From CAXMMR01 sp963692975 (GTDB taxonomy: Bacteria > Pseudomonadota > Alphaproteobacteria > Acetobacterales > Acetobacteraceae): a stretch of DNA of 64,000 bases. A program made the position numbers and the translations under genes. Of the stretch, positions 18,233-25,993 are shown piece by piece. The stretch is from NCBI GenBank assembly GCA_963692975.2, contig CAXMMR010000010.1:281202-345201 (forward strand). Reading direction: 5' to 3'. The notes below the pieces were generated by a model, which was not told the DNA's origin, searched no databases, and saw nothing but the letters and a program-made list of their open reading frames with translations. Numbering within the stretch: position 1 is the stretch's first letter; every line of letters begins with the position of its first letter.

Positions 18233-18703
18233 ATGGAAAGCCTTGGACTGCTTACAGCCGTCCTTCTTGTCGTTTCCACGTCCGGCTGCGCGACACTGGT
18301 GACGGGCGACGTCCAAAGCATTGCCATATCGTCAAATCCACCAGGTGCACTTTGCGACGTCCAACGCAACGGCAACATGTTGGGGCAAGTACTAACGCCC
18401 GGCGTCGCCACAGTCACGAAGGGTAATAACGCGCTTGACATCACTTGCCGCAAGCCAGGGTATACTTCGGTAGTCGGAACGAACGAGAGCAATATATCAG
18501 GATGGGTCTTAGGAAACGTCCTCTTCGGGGGAATCATCGGAGTTGGCATCGATTTCGCCACGCATGCTGACTCAGTCTACGGGCGAAAAGTAACCGTCAC
18601 CTTACAACCGGCTTACGCGAACACCCCTTATGGATCGGCCAGTCGGCCCGATTTCCCTCCTCCGTCGTTCTCGCCGCCGACCGAAGATACACCTGTATCT
18701 TAG
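18233..18703 (+). CDS. Small lipoprotein with PEGA-like beta domain
   Basis: The ATG at 18233 gives a clean lipoprotein signal: MESLGLLTAVLLVVSTSGC, with the lipobox cysteine as residue 19. The mature part (SNPPGALCDVQRNG, then GNNALDITCRKPGY) resembles PEGA-type surface beta domains, followed by a short glycine-rich hydrophobic stretch and a proline-rich tail. It is probably anchored in the outer or inner membrane facing the periplasm. The upstream in-frame ATG is possible but would bury the signal sequence. Confidence 0.68.
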   Translation: MESLGLLTAVLLVVSTSGCATLVTGDVQSIAISSNPPGALCDVQRNGNMLGQVLTPGVATVTKGNNALDITCRKPGYTSVVGTNESNISGWVLGNVLFGGIIGVGIDFATHADSVYGRKVTVTLQPAYANTPYGSASRPDFPPPSFSPPTEDTPVS

Positions 18704-18791
18704 AAGCTACTCAACCAAGATAAGCCTCGTCGCGCACTCGATAAGCATCAATTTCAATCGTCGGTGCAGTAAAGACCGCTGGCTCGGTTCA

Positions 18792-19919
18792 TCAAGGATC
18801 CGCTGCTACAAAACGGGTGCAAGCGTCTGTTCGGACGAAGGGCACTTCAAACAAGGGCAGGCCTCTGTCCTCGCGCGACGATACCTCGAAGTTCGCAACG
18901 GTCACACCGACCAGTCTGATGCCCAGCTCTGGCGGCAGGACCGAACGGATGAGCTCGAGGCTCGCGTGGCGTAGGTGCTCGTGTGCCGTCACCGCGACGG
19001 GATAGCTGCGGCTGCGTGTAACCTGGCGGAAGTCGGCGAACTTCACCTTTACGGTCACCGTCCGGCCGAACGCCCCGGCTTTCTCGCACCAGGCCCAGAC
19101 GTCGTCGGCCATCGTCAGCACGCCCGCCTCGATGTCGGCCGCCTGCGTGAGGTCGCGGTCGAACGTGGTTTCCGAGCCGGACGACTTGCGCGTGCGGTCA
19201 GGATTGACCGGCCGGTCGTCACGACCCCGCGCGATGGCGTGATACCAGGCGGCGGAGCTGCCGAAATGCTCTTGGAGGAACGCCATCGACCTCGCCTTCA
19301 GGTCGGCACCAGTGCCGATGCCGAGCGCTTGCATCTTCCTGGCCGTCACCGGCCCGACGCCGTGAAAGCGGGCGACCGGTAGCGACTCCACCCAGGCCGC
19401 TCCCATGTCCGGCGTCACCGCGAACTGCCCGTTCGGCTTGCGGTGACCCGAGGCGAGCTTGGCGAGGAACTTGTTGTAGGAGATACCGGCGGAGGCGGTC
19501 AGGCCGGTCTCCTGCAGGATGCGGGCACGGATTTCCTTGGCGGTCGACCAGGCCGTCGGCAGGCCGCGCAGGTTTTCCGTGACGTCCAAGTAGGCCTCGT
19601 CCAGGGAAAGCGGCTGGATGAGCGCCGTGTAGTCCGCGAAGATGGCATGGATCTGCCGGGACACCGCACGATAGACGTCGAAGCGCGGCCGCACGAAGAC
19701 CAGCTCAGGGCAGCGGCGGAGTGCGGTGACCGAGGGCAGCGCGGACCTGACGCCGAACTGCCGGGCCTCGTAGCTGGCGGCGGCCACCACGCCGCGGGCG
19801 GCCGGAGACCCGACAGCCACGGGTCGGCCACGCAGGGCCGGATCGTCGCGCTGCTCCACGGACGCGTAGAAGGCGTCCATGTCGACGTGGATGACCTTGC
19901 GAGTCTGTTGGCGCTCCAT
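18792..19919 (-). CDS. dinB: DNA polymerase IV (Y-family translesion polymerase)
   Basis: Pol IV copies past damaged bases at the cost of fidelity. The 375-residue product has the palm metal ligands: Asp13 in VIHVDMDAFYASVE and the Asp-Glu pair in PLSLDEAYLDVT. The helix-hairpin-helix FHGVGPVTARKMQALGIGTG and the little-finger domain are present, so it should be active. I chose the ATG at 19919, which starts 22 nt after a perfect LexA box (19941-19955); an ATG six codons upstream is possible. It is one of two LexA-box-preceded error-prone polymerases in the window. Confidence 0.93.
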   Translation of the reverse strand: MERQQTRKVIHVDMDAFYASVEQRDDPALRGRPVAVGSPAARGVVAAASYEARQFGVRSALPSVTALRRCPELVFVRPRFDVYRAVSRQIHAIFADYTALIQPLSLDEAYLDVTENLRGLPTAWSTAKEIRARILQETGLTASAGISYNKFLAKLASGHRKPNGQFAVTPDMGAAWVESLPVARFHGVGPVTARKMQALGIGTGADLKARSMAFLQEHFGSSAAWYHAIARGRDDRPVNPDRTRKSSGSETTFDRDLTQAADIEAGVLTMADDVWAWCEKAGAFGRTVTVKVKFADFRQVTRSRSYPVAVTAHEHLRHASLELIRSVLPPELGIRLVGVTVANFEVSSREDRGLPLFEVPFVRTDACTRFVAADP

Positions 19920-19940
19920 CCTCGAACGATAGCGCATCGA

Positions 19941-19955
19941 GAACGGGGCATGAAC
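19941..19955. promoter_or_regulatory. LexA box upstream of dinB
   Basis: GAAC-GGGGCAT-GAAC is a perfect match to the alphaproteobacterial SOS box GAAC-N7-GAAC (equal to GTTC-N7-GTTC on the other strand). It lies 22 nt before the dinB ATG, where bound LexA would cover the promoter. The divergent small gene starts 66 nt to the right and may share the control. Confidence 0.88.
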
Positions 19956-20020
19956 AGCTTTAGCGTTCCGTCAACCTCTTCGGCATACGATGGCGCTCTT
20001 GTTCAGTCGCGGGAAAAGCC

Positions 20021-20266
20021 ATGCGCCTCGGTCAGCTCGTCACGCCGGAAGCCCTCACCCTGACCATCGGCGGCTGGTCGCGGGTGGAGATCGAGACGGC
20101 CATCGAGCACCTCATCGAGCTGCTGGACGCTAGCGAGGCGTCGTCCGTGGACCTCGAGCCGGATGCCGAGACCTGCGTCGGTGACGGCCTATCAGGCGAC
20201 ATGACCGACGCCGAGGCTGACCAACCGATAGGCCGCCTCAGGGTAGGTCACAGGCTTAGACGCTGA
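20021..20266 (+). CDS. Small conserved hypothetical protein divergent from dinB
   Basis: The 81-residue acidic protein begins MRLGQLVTPEALTLTIGGWS and continues EIETAIEHLIELLDA, a pattern I have seen in short alphaproteobacterial proteins without function. It starts 66 nt from the dinB LexA box, so it may be SOS-induced. Its last codons lie inside a 33-bp sequence that recurs at 29909-29941, so the native C-terminus may be altered by that insertion or shared element. Confidence 0.6.
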   Translation: MRLGQLVTPEALTLTIGGWSRVEIETAIEHLIELLDASEASSVDLEPDAETCVGDGLSGDMTDAEADQPIGRLRVGHRLRR

Positions 20267-20270
20267 TATG
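20238..20270. repeat. 33-bp direct repeat, copy 1
   Basis: The sequence begins TCAGGGTAGGTCACAGGCTT and ends GCTGATATG. The copy at 29909-29941 matches 31 of 33 bases (differences at the 21st and 24th positions). Both copies lie in the same orientation, just before plus-strand genes. Function unknown; a shared promoter or operator is the leading guess. Confidence 0.8.
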
Positions 20271-20397
20271 TGTCGGGCGTGCCGCGCGAGCTATCGTCAC
20301 GCGACCTTACTCTGCCGCCACGACGCATGCTGCCGCTGTTCCTACCCGAGCCGCGAGGTATGCTGATGTTCGGAGGCGGTACTTCCTTAACGGTAGG

Positions 20398-21981
20398 ATG
20401 TCCGGAGTCATGCGCGGCGAAGGTAAAGCTCCGAAGCCTCGTTCCCGCCTTGCAGCGAAGAACGCAAGCGACCGCATCCCGCCACCACAAGCCGATCGCA
20501 CCCAGCTTCAGCAGATCGTTGCCGGGCTGACCGAGGGCGTCATCCTGGTCGACCCCGACCAGTCCATCGCCTGGGCCAACCCGACGGCGCTGGCGCTGCA
20601 TGGCGTCAGCGACATCAGCGGCCTGGGTGCCGACGTGTCCGAGTACCGGCAGCGCTTCGAGCTGAAGGACCGCCGCAACCACAAATTGCCGCCGGGCGAC
20701 TACCCGATGGAGCGACTGCTGGCAGGCGAGGCCTTCAGCGAGGTCATCGTCGAGGTCACCCGTCCCGGCGAGACCAGACACTGGGTGCACCAGATACGCA
20801 CGCTGGTGCTGACCGACAGGCATGGTCAGCCCGATTGCCTGGTGCTGATCATCAACGACGAGACGGAGCGGTTCAACGCCGAGGAACGCTTCGAACGGGC
20901 CTTCGCGGCCAACCCGGCGCCAGCCATCATCGCCCGCCTCTCCGACATGCGTTATGTCAAGGTCAACCACGGCTTCCTGGAGCTGACGGGTCACGAACGC
21001 GAGAACCTGATCGGCCACAGCGTGCACGAGTTCGACGTGCTCAGAGGTGCCGAGAAACATGAGCTTGCGCTGAAGCGCCTGCACGCGGGCGAGACGATAC
21101 CGCAGATGGAGGGTTGCCTCGCCTTGCCAGGCGGCCGGGAGCGGACCGTGCTGCTCGGCGGTCAGCCGATCGAGATCGGCGACGAGGCCTGCATGCTGTT
21201 CACCTTCGCCGACCTGCATCCGCGGCAGCAGGCGCAGCATGCCCTCCGGCACAGCGAGGAGCGCTTCGCCAAAGCCTTCCACATGGCCCCCGCTCCCATG
21301 GCGATCCTCGAGCTGGATGGTTTGAGCGTGCTCGACGTGAATACCGCGTTCTCGGCCACGACCGGGTGGAGAAAAGAAGAGGTCGTCGGGCGTAGCGAGA
21401 CAGACCTGGCGCTTTGGGGCGAGGGGCAGGCCCACTCGGAGCTGCTGCGTCGCCTGACCGACGCCGGTCGCCTCGTCAACGAGGAGGTTCGGCTACACTC
21501 CAAGGACAGTAGCGTCGGTGACTTCGTCCTGTCCGCCGAGACGGTCGAGATCCACGGCGTGCCCTGCGTGCTGAGCGTCATGGTCGACATCACCGAAAGG
21601 AAGCAGAACGAGCACGCGCTTCTCGATGCCGTCGAGACCGTGATGCAGGACACGTCGTGGCTCGGCCAGAAAATCATCGAGAAGCTGGCCACCATCCGTA
21701 AGCCAGGGCCACCAGCGCAAGACGTTCCGGAAGTCTCGTCTTTACCTGCACGTGTGCGCGACGTGCTGACCCTAGTCGCTCAAGGCCTGTCCGACGACGA
21801 GATAGCCACAAAGCTCGGTATCGCGCGGCACACGGTCCGCAATCACGTTTCCGTGATTTACAGCAGGCTCGGCATCCGAAAACGAGGTGCCGTCATCGTA
21901 TGGGCGCGCGAGCGTGGGCTGGGAACGGCACTCAAGGCGGGCGTGAAGCTCGCGAGAGCTCGCCGTCCTACGGCCTTGTAG
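20398..21981 (+). CDS. PAS-domain sensor with C-terminal LuxR-type HTH
   Basis: The 527-residue cytosolic protein has three PAS-like domains (about residues 38-160, 165-280 and 285-405; WANPTALALHGVSD, VKVNHGFLELTGHERENLIG and DVNTAFSATTGWRKEEVVGR are PAS-core signatures). A LuxR/FixJ-type DNA-binding domain lies at about 460-515 (VRDVLTLVAQGLSDDEIATK, then HTVRNHVSVIYSRLGIRKR). It is probably a one-component transcription factor whose ligand or redox signal is unknown. It heads the stress-gene cluster that follows on the same strand and is the best candidate regulator of it. Confidence 0.85.
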   Translation: MSGVMRGEGKAPKPRSRLAAKNASDRIPPPQADRTQLQQIVAGLTEGVILVDPDQSIAWANPTALALHGVSDISGLGADVSEYRQRFELKDRRNHKLPPGDYPMERLLAGEAFSEVIVEVTRPGETRHWVHQIRTLVLTDRHGQPDCLVLIINDETERFNAEERFERAFAANPAPAIIARLSDMRYVKVNHGFLELTGHERENLIGHSVHEFDVLRGAEKHELALKRLHAGETIPQMEGCLALPGGRERTVLLGGQPIEIGDEACMLFTFADLHPRQQAQHALRHSEERFAKAFHMAPAPMAILELDGLSVLDVNTAFSATTGWRKEEVVGRSETDLALWGEGQAHSELLRRLTDAGRLVNEEVRLHSKDSSVGDFVLSAETVEIHGVPCVLSVMVDITERKQNEHALLDAVETVMQDTSWLGQKIIEKLATIRKPGPPAQDVPEVSSLPARVRDVLTLVAQGLSDDEIATKLGIARHTVRNHVSVIYSRLGIRKRGAVIVWARERGLGTALKAGVKLARARRPTAL

Positions 21982-22134
21982 TCAAAACATCACGATGTCC
22001 TAGTGCGAAACACCTAAACCGACTAGTTAACGATTAACCGTGCGACGCTATCTTTGGCGGTCGGTGTCGGCTAGTCCTCCCGCCAAGATCACCGTGCCCT
22101 ACCGGCAACGTGATACAACAGGGAGAGCCGTCAA

Positions 22135-22317
22135 ATGGATGACGATCGCGTCGCAGGCATCGGCAAGAAGGTCACCGGTTCCGTGAAGGAAGCCATCGGC
22201 AAGGTGACTGGCGACACCAAGCTGCAGACCGAGGGCACGGTCGAGAAGACCGCCGGTGAGGCTCAGAACACCGTCGGCGGCGCGAAGGACGCGGTTCGCG
22301 ACACGGTCAAGCGTTAG
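22135..22317 (+). CDS. CsbD-family stress protein
   Basis: The 60-residue hydrophilic protein (GIGKKVTGSVKEAIGKVTGD, then GEAQNTVGGAKDAVRDTVKR) matches the CsbD family, small proteins induced by general stress in many bacteria. Biochemical role is not known. A ribosome site AGGGAGAG lies about 8 nt before the ATG. It opens a run of stress genes with short spacers and hairpins. Confidence 0.9.
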   Translation: MDDDRVAGIGKKVTGSVKEAIGKVTGDTKLQTEGTVEKTAGEAQNTVGGAKDAVRDTVKR

Positions 22318-22327
22318 GGCTTCCGTC

Positions 22328-22756
22328 GTGGTCGAGCGTGCTCGCGGTGCGGGCGACGCGCCGACGCCGCCGAATGCAGCGGACGGCAAGGCGTTGACGC
22401 TGCCGTTGCACGCCGAGGAAGTCGTCGTGACCAAGCGGCGTGTCGACACGCTCGTGCGCGTAACGACCCGTACGACCACGAACGAGCGTCAGGTCGACGA
22501 GATGTTGTCGCAGGTCAACGTGGTCGTGGACCGCGTATCGGTCGGACGCATCGTCGAAGCGGTGCCGCCCACGCGGGAAGAAGGCGACGTCACGATCATT
22601 CCAGTAGTCGAAGAGGTGCTCGTCGTGGAGCGGCGCCTGATGCTCAAGGAAGAGATCCACCTGCGGCGCGTCACCACCGAGGTCCGCCATACGCAGACGG
22701 TCCAGCTGCGGACCCAGGACGCGATCGTGACGCGGCTGAAGATAGACGACGCGTAG
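22328..22756 (+). CDS. DUF2382 (YsnF/AvaK-type) stress domain protein
   Basis: The product carries the repeating acidic-basic beta pattern of DUF2382: LPLHAEEVVVTKRRVDTLVR, VVEEVLVVERRLMLKEEIHL and TEVRHTQTVQLRTQDAIVTR. The family is associated with general stress and is often next to CsbD. A GTG at 22328, 11 nt after the CsbD stop, is the best start because the frame further upstream overlaps CsbD. The exact role is unknown. Confidence 0.8.
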   Translation: MVERARGAGDAPTPPNAADGKALTLPLHAEEVVVTKRRVDTLVRVTTRTTTNERQVDEMLSQVNVVVDRVSVGRIVEAVPPTREEGDVTIIPVVEEVLVVERRLMLKEEIHLRRVTTEVRHTQTVQLRTQDAIVTRLKIDDA

Positions 22757-22757
22757 C

Positions 22758-22774
22758 CCGACCGAGCCGGTCGG
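22758..22774. terminator. Short hairpin after the DUF2382 gene
   Basis: CCGACC-GAGCC-GGTCGG forms a 6-bp GC stem just after the stop codon. There is no U-tract, so it may be an mRNA-stabilising or processing hairpin rather than a terminator. Confidence 0.45.
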
Positions 22775-22811
22775 CCGAAGAACAACAACCAGCAATCGAG
22801 GATGACAGACT

Positions 22812-23624
22812 ATGGATGAGACAATCGTCGCGGTATTCGATACCGCCGCTCACGCCGCAGCCGCTGCCAGCGACCTACGGGCCGCCAACGTGCCGGAGAG
22901 CGCCATTACCCTGCATGCGGGCACGGCCACGGGCACCGTCTCGACGACGACCGAGACCTCGCGCGGAACAGGGTTCTGGTCGAGCCTGTTCGGTGGCGAG
23001 CCGGACCATGACACGGCCGTCTACGACCGTAGCCTTCAGGGTGGGTCCACCGTGCTGTCGGTGAAAACGCCGGAGACGCACATCGCCAGCGTCATGGACA
23101 TCCTCGAGAGACACCATCCGGTCGACATCGACGAGCGGGCATCGAGCTACGGCCTGACCCAGACCGCGGCTCCGGCCACGACGCTGCGCACACCGGTGGC
23201 TGGTTCTCTTGCAGGCGACAAGATGCAGCTCTCCGAGGAAGAGCTCGTGGTCGGCAAGCGTGTGGTGAACCGCGGCGGCACGCGCATCCGTCGCTTCGTC
23301 GTCGAGACCCCGGTCGAGGAGCAAATCTCGCTGCATGACGAGCGGGTCGTCATCGACCGTCATCCGGTCACCGGTGCCGCGACCGCGGGTGTCGGCGACT
23401 TCAGCGAGAAGACCATCGAGATGACCGAGAGCGCCGAGGAGGCGGTGGTCGGCAAGACCTCGCGCGTCGTCGAGGAGATCTCGCTGCGTAAGGAGGCCGT
23501 CGACCGCACCGAGACCGTCCGCGACACCGTGCGTCGTGAGGACGTGAAGATAGAGCAGATACCCGGTGAGCCGGTCACCACGACGACGGCTACGCCGGTG
23601 ATGCCAGGCAAGCCGCGGATTTAA
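22812..23624 (+). CDS. YsnF/AvaK-like stress protein with DUF2382 domain
   Basis: The 270-residue protein starts with a general-stress ferredoxin-like domain (IVAVFDTAAHAAAAASDLRA, residues about 3-100). It ends with a DUF2382 domain (LSEEELVVGKRVVNRGGTRI, FVVETPVEEQISLHDERVVI and VEEISLRKEAVDRTETVRDT). It is a paralogue of the preceding gene at its C-terminus. The family is linked to salt, heat and desiccation response, with no defined biochemical activity. Confidence 0.85.
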   Translation: MDETIVAVFDTAAHAAAAASDLRAANVPESAITLHAGTATGTVSTTTETSRGTGFWSSLFGGEPDHDTAVYDRSLQGGSTVLSVKTPETHIASVMDILERHHPVDIDERASSYGLTQTAAPATTLRTPVAGSLAGDKMQLSEEELVVGKRVVNRGGTRIRRFVVETPVEEQISLHDERVVIDRHPVTGAATAGVGDFSEKTIEMTESAEEAVVGKTSRVVEEISLRKEAVDRTETVRDTVRREDVKIEQIPGEPVTTTTATPVMPGKPRI

Positions 23625-23643
23625 GCTCGACGAGACTGCTACC

Positions 23644-23672
23644 GGTCCGGGGCACATACGGTGCCTCGGACC
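23644..23672. terminator. Strong hairpin between the DUF2382 gene and the membrane-protein gene
   Basis: GGTCCGGGGCAC, loop ATACG, then GTGCCTCGGACC: a 12-bp stem with one G-T pair. It lies 20 nt after the stop codon and 19 nt before the next ATG. The trailing ATTTC is a weak U-tract, so partial termination is plausible. Confidence 0.6.
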
Positions 23673-23690
23673 ATTTCATCGGAGTTCAAT

Positions 23691-24626
23691 ATGTCAACGA
23701 ACGTCTATGAAGACCCGGCGCTCGGGCGCACCGGCTTGCTGACGCCTGCCGGGTCCATGGGCGGTGGCTCTCATACACACCGCCGGATTTCTTGGGGTGC
23801 CATCTTCGGCGGCGTCATCCTGGTCGTCGCCGTTCAGTTACTGCTCAGCCTCCTCGGCGCGGGCATCGGCCTGGGGACCGTCAACGTCAACGCCGGAAGC
23901 ACCCCGAGCGCGAGCAGCCTCGGCATCGGCGCGGGCGCCTGGTGGATCGTCAGCAGCATCGTCGCCCTGGCGTTCGGCGGCTACGTGTCGGCCTGGCTCG
24001 CTGGCATCGAAATCCGGTGGGACGGCGTCCTGCACGGTCTCATCACCTGGGGCATCGCCACGCTGCTGACCGTCTACCTGCTCACCTCCGCGGTAGGCGG
24101 CATCATCGGCGGCGGCGCGTCAGTTCTCGGCGGCCTGGCGTCGGCTGCCGGTAGCGGCGTCAAGGACGCGGCGCAGCCTGCCGCACAGGCGGCTGGCCTC
24201 ACGCCAGACGTGCTGCAACAACAGGCGAAGGCCTACCTGCAGCCCGCCGACACCGACCCCGCGACGATGAGCCCGCAGGATGCGCAAAAGCAGTTGGTGA
24301 CCAACCTGGCGACCTACGCCAAGGGCGGACCAGATGCCCCGGCGGCCAAGGAGCAGGTCGTCAACATCATGGCGGCACAGCAACACGTAACGCACGACCA
24401 GGCTGCGCAGCAGTTCGACACCGAGCAGGCAAAGCTGCAACAGGACAAGGCGCAGGCCATCCAGACAGCCAAGAATGCAGCTGACGAGAGCGCGGCCGCG
24501 GTCTCGAAGACGTCGTTCGGTGCGTTTGCCGACCTGTTGATCGGCGCCATCGCCGCGGCGATCGGCGGCTCCTTGGCCGTGCAGCGTCGCATGCTCGCCA
24601 CCCGCAGAACCTCGGTCGTTCGTTAA
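23691..24626 (+). CDS. Integral membrane protein of the stress cluster
   Basis: The ATG at 23691 gives a product with three hydrophobic segments near residues 30-60, 82-105 and 115-145, rich in glycine and small residues. An alanine/glutamine-rich helical domain follows (QHVTHDQAAQQFDTEQAKLQ), and a last hydrophobic segment lies near the C-terminus (ADLLIGAIAAAIGGSLAVQR). Similar proteins occur next to CsbD/DUF2382 genes in alphaproteobacteria, annotated only as membrane or PhnA-like proteins. A role in envelope stress is an inference from the neighbours. Confidence 0.7.
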   Translation: MSTNVYEDPALGRTGLLTPAGSMGGGSHTHRRISWGAIFGGVILVVAVQLLLSLLGAGIGLGTVNVNAGSTPSASSLGIGAGAWWIVSSIVALAFGGYVSAWLAGIEIRWDGVLHGLITWGIATLLTVYLLTSAVGGIIGGGASVLGGLASAAGSGVKDAAQPAAQAAGLTPDVLQQQAKAYLQPADTDPATMSPQDAQKQLVTNLATYAKGGPDAPAAKEQVVNIMAAQQHVTHDQAAQQFDTEQAKLQQDKAQAIQTAKNAADESAAAVSKTSFGAFADLLIGAIAAAIGGSLAVQRRMLATRRTSVVR

Positions 24627-24633
24627 GGCCGTT

Positions 24634-24658
24634 CGCCCGATGTTGGTGGCGTCGGGCG
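24634..24658. terminator. Hairpin before the GlsB gene
   Basis: CGCCCGA and TCGGGCG (24634-24640 and 24652-24658) form a 7-bp stem with an 11-nt loop in the 57-nt spacer. No U-tract follows. Together with the neighbouring hairpins it may set relative expression across the cluster. Confidence 0.45.
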
Positions 24659-24683
24659 ATCGCCCATCACAGGAGCATTCAGA

Positions 24684-24941
24684 ATGTCCATTATCGGCTG
24701 GCTCATCCTGGGCCTGGTCGCCGGGTTCATCGCAAGCAAGATCGTCAACAAGAGCGGCCAAGGTCTGCTGCTCGACATCGTGCTCGGCATCGTCGGCGCG
24801 TTCGTCGGCGGCTTTCTATTCTCGCTGGTCGGCGCCGCACCCGTGAGCGGCTTCAGCATCTACAGCATGGTCGTCGCGGTGATCGGCGCCATCGTCGTGC
24901 TGGTCGTCTACCACGCGCTCGTCGGCCGTCGGACGATCTAG
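24684..24941 (+). CDS. GlsB/YeaQ/YmgE-family stress membrane protein
   Basis: The 85-residue protein has three transmembrane helices with the family pattern: WLILGLVAGFIASKIVNK, then DIVLGIVGAFVGGFLFSLVG, then VVAVIGAIVVLVVYHALVGR. The family was once called transglycosylase-associated; members are induced by stress and sit in the inner membrane. The start has the ribosome site AGGAGC. It is intact and of normal length. Confidence 0.92.
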   Translation: MSIIGWLILGLVAGFIASKIVNKSGQGLLLDIVLGIVGAFVGGFLFSLVGAAPVSGFSIYSMVVAVIGAIVVLVVYHALVGRRTI

Positions 24942-24973
24942 GGTCGTCGGAAACATCAAAGAGGAGAAGAAAC

Positions 24974-25231
24974 ATGGTTGACGAGAATAGGGCCGAGGGC
25001 TTCGCACGCGATCTCGGCGGCAAGGTTCAGGATGCCGTCGGCGGTCTGACCGGTGACGGCTCGACCCAGGCTCGCGGCAAGGCAAACCAGGCTGCCGGTC
25101 AGGCGCAGAACCTCTACGGCGAGACTCTCGACACGATGCGGAGCTTCGCGTCCGATCAGCCTCTGACTGCCCTGCTCTCCGCGCTTGGCGCTGGCGCAGT
25201 GCTCGGGATGATTTTGGCTCGTCGTAAGTAG
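24974..25231 (+). CDS. CsbD-like stress protein with C-terminal membrane helix
   Basis: The first half has the CsbD pattern (GKVQDAVGGLTGDGSTQARG, then KANQAAGQAQNLYGE). The C-terminus adds a hydrophobic helix (LTALLSALGAGAVLGMILAR) resembling ElaB/YgaM-type tail anchors. It probably associates with the inner membrane. A good ribosome site (AGAGGAGAAG) precedes the ATG. It is the last gene before a clear hairpin terminator. Confidence 0.87.
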   Translation: MVDENRAEGFARDLGGKVQDAVGGLTGDGSTQARGKANQAAGQAQNLYGETLDTMRSFASDQPLTALLSALGAGAVLGMILARRK

Positions 25232-25237
25232 AGGGAA

Positions 25238-25267
25238 GGGTCGCCTGGTAACGCTACCAAGCGACCC
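25238..25267 (+). terminator. Hairpin terminator closing the CsbD/GlsB group
   Basis: GGGTCGC-C-TGGTA, loop ACGC, TACCA-A-GCGACCC: a 12-bp stem with one bulge pair, six nucleotides after the stop codon, followed by TTAC. The U-tract is short, but the stem is strong. Confidence 0.75.
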
Positions 25268-25310
25268 TTACGCACACGACCGGCAGAGCGCTCAAGTGGC
25301 CCTCGGGTAG

Positions 25311-25841
25311 GTGTTCCAGATGCTCTTTTCGGGCCGACTGACCGCTTTGGCGCTGGTGACCGCTCTAGGTGGCTGCGCGTTGGCGAGTGACGCGCCGCCG
25401 TCGGTGGCGGTCGTCGACGTGCGGCTCACAGGGATCGGCCCGACGGAGCAGCAGCTTGCCCTGACGCTGTGCGTCACCAACCCGAATGACAACGAGATCG
25501 CGTTCCGCCACGTGACGGCAGACCTCGACGTCTCGGGCACTCGCCTGGCGACGGGTGCAAGCGACCTCGCCGTCCGTCTGCCGTCGAAATCCTCGACCCT
25601 GGTGCCGTTTGCCATCGTGACGACCGTACAGAACCTGGGACTGCAGCTATTCGGCATCGTCCGTGACGGCGGCATCGACTACCGGGTACATGGCACCGTC
25701 ACGCTGACAGGCCTCGTGGGACTGACCTTGCCGTATTCACGCTCGGGTCATCTCGACCCCCTCTCCAGTAGCATCGGTCTCGTCGATGCCGTCGCCGACA
25801 ACCCTGTCGCGTCGCTGTGCAATGCGTCACCGGCTTCATGA
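25311..25841 (+). CDS. LEA type 2-like (WHy domain) lipoprotein
   Basis: The N-terminus is a lipoprotein signal (GRLTALALVTALGGCALA) with the lipobox cysteine near residue 22. The mature part shows the Water-stress-and-Hypersensitive-response pattern: VAVVDVRLTGIGPTEQQLAL, TLCVTNPNDNEIAFRHVTAD, then a beta sandwich with YRVHGTVTL. Such proteins are thought to act in desiccation tolerance. The start may be the GTG at 25311 or the ATG at 25320. It fits the stress theme of the cluster. Confidence 0.78.
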   Translation: MFQMLFSGRLTALALVTALGGCALASDAPPSVAVVDVRLTGIGPTEQQLALTLCVTNPNDNEIAFRHVTADLDVSGTRLATGASDLAVRLPSKSSTLVPFAIVTTVQNLGLQLFGIVRDGGIDYRVHGTVTLTGLVGLTLPYSRSGHLDPLSSSIGLVDAVADNPVASLCNASPAS

Positions 25842-25993
25842 ACGCGTCAGTTTTGCCGGACTCCCCCGCTCGAAGCCTGGGTCGATGGAGCAAGACCTTC
25901 CAAGGCGAGCCATCGGTCGCTCAGGCAGCCAAGTGGTGAGTGGCTTCTAGGCTGAAAATAGAGCGTGCTGACATGACAGCGCGAGGAGACATC

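Noticed and set aside
20248..21435. Minus-strand frame of 395 codons
   Set aside because: Antisense to the PAS-LuxR gene, with no recognisable domain.
21995..22040. Possible EcfG-type stress promoter before the CsbD gene
   Set aside because: A GAAAC...GTT pair is present, but the spacing is 14 nt and the first box deviates, so it does not meet the GGAAC-N16/17-GTT rule.
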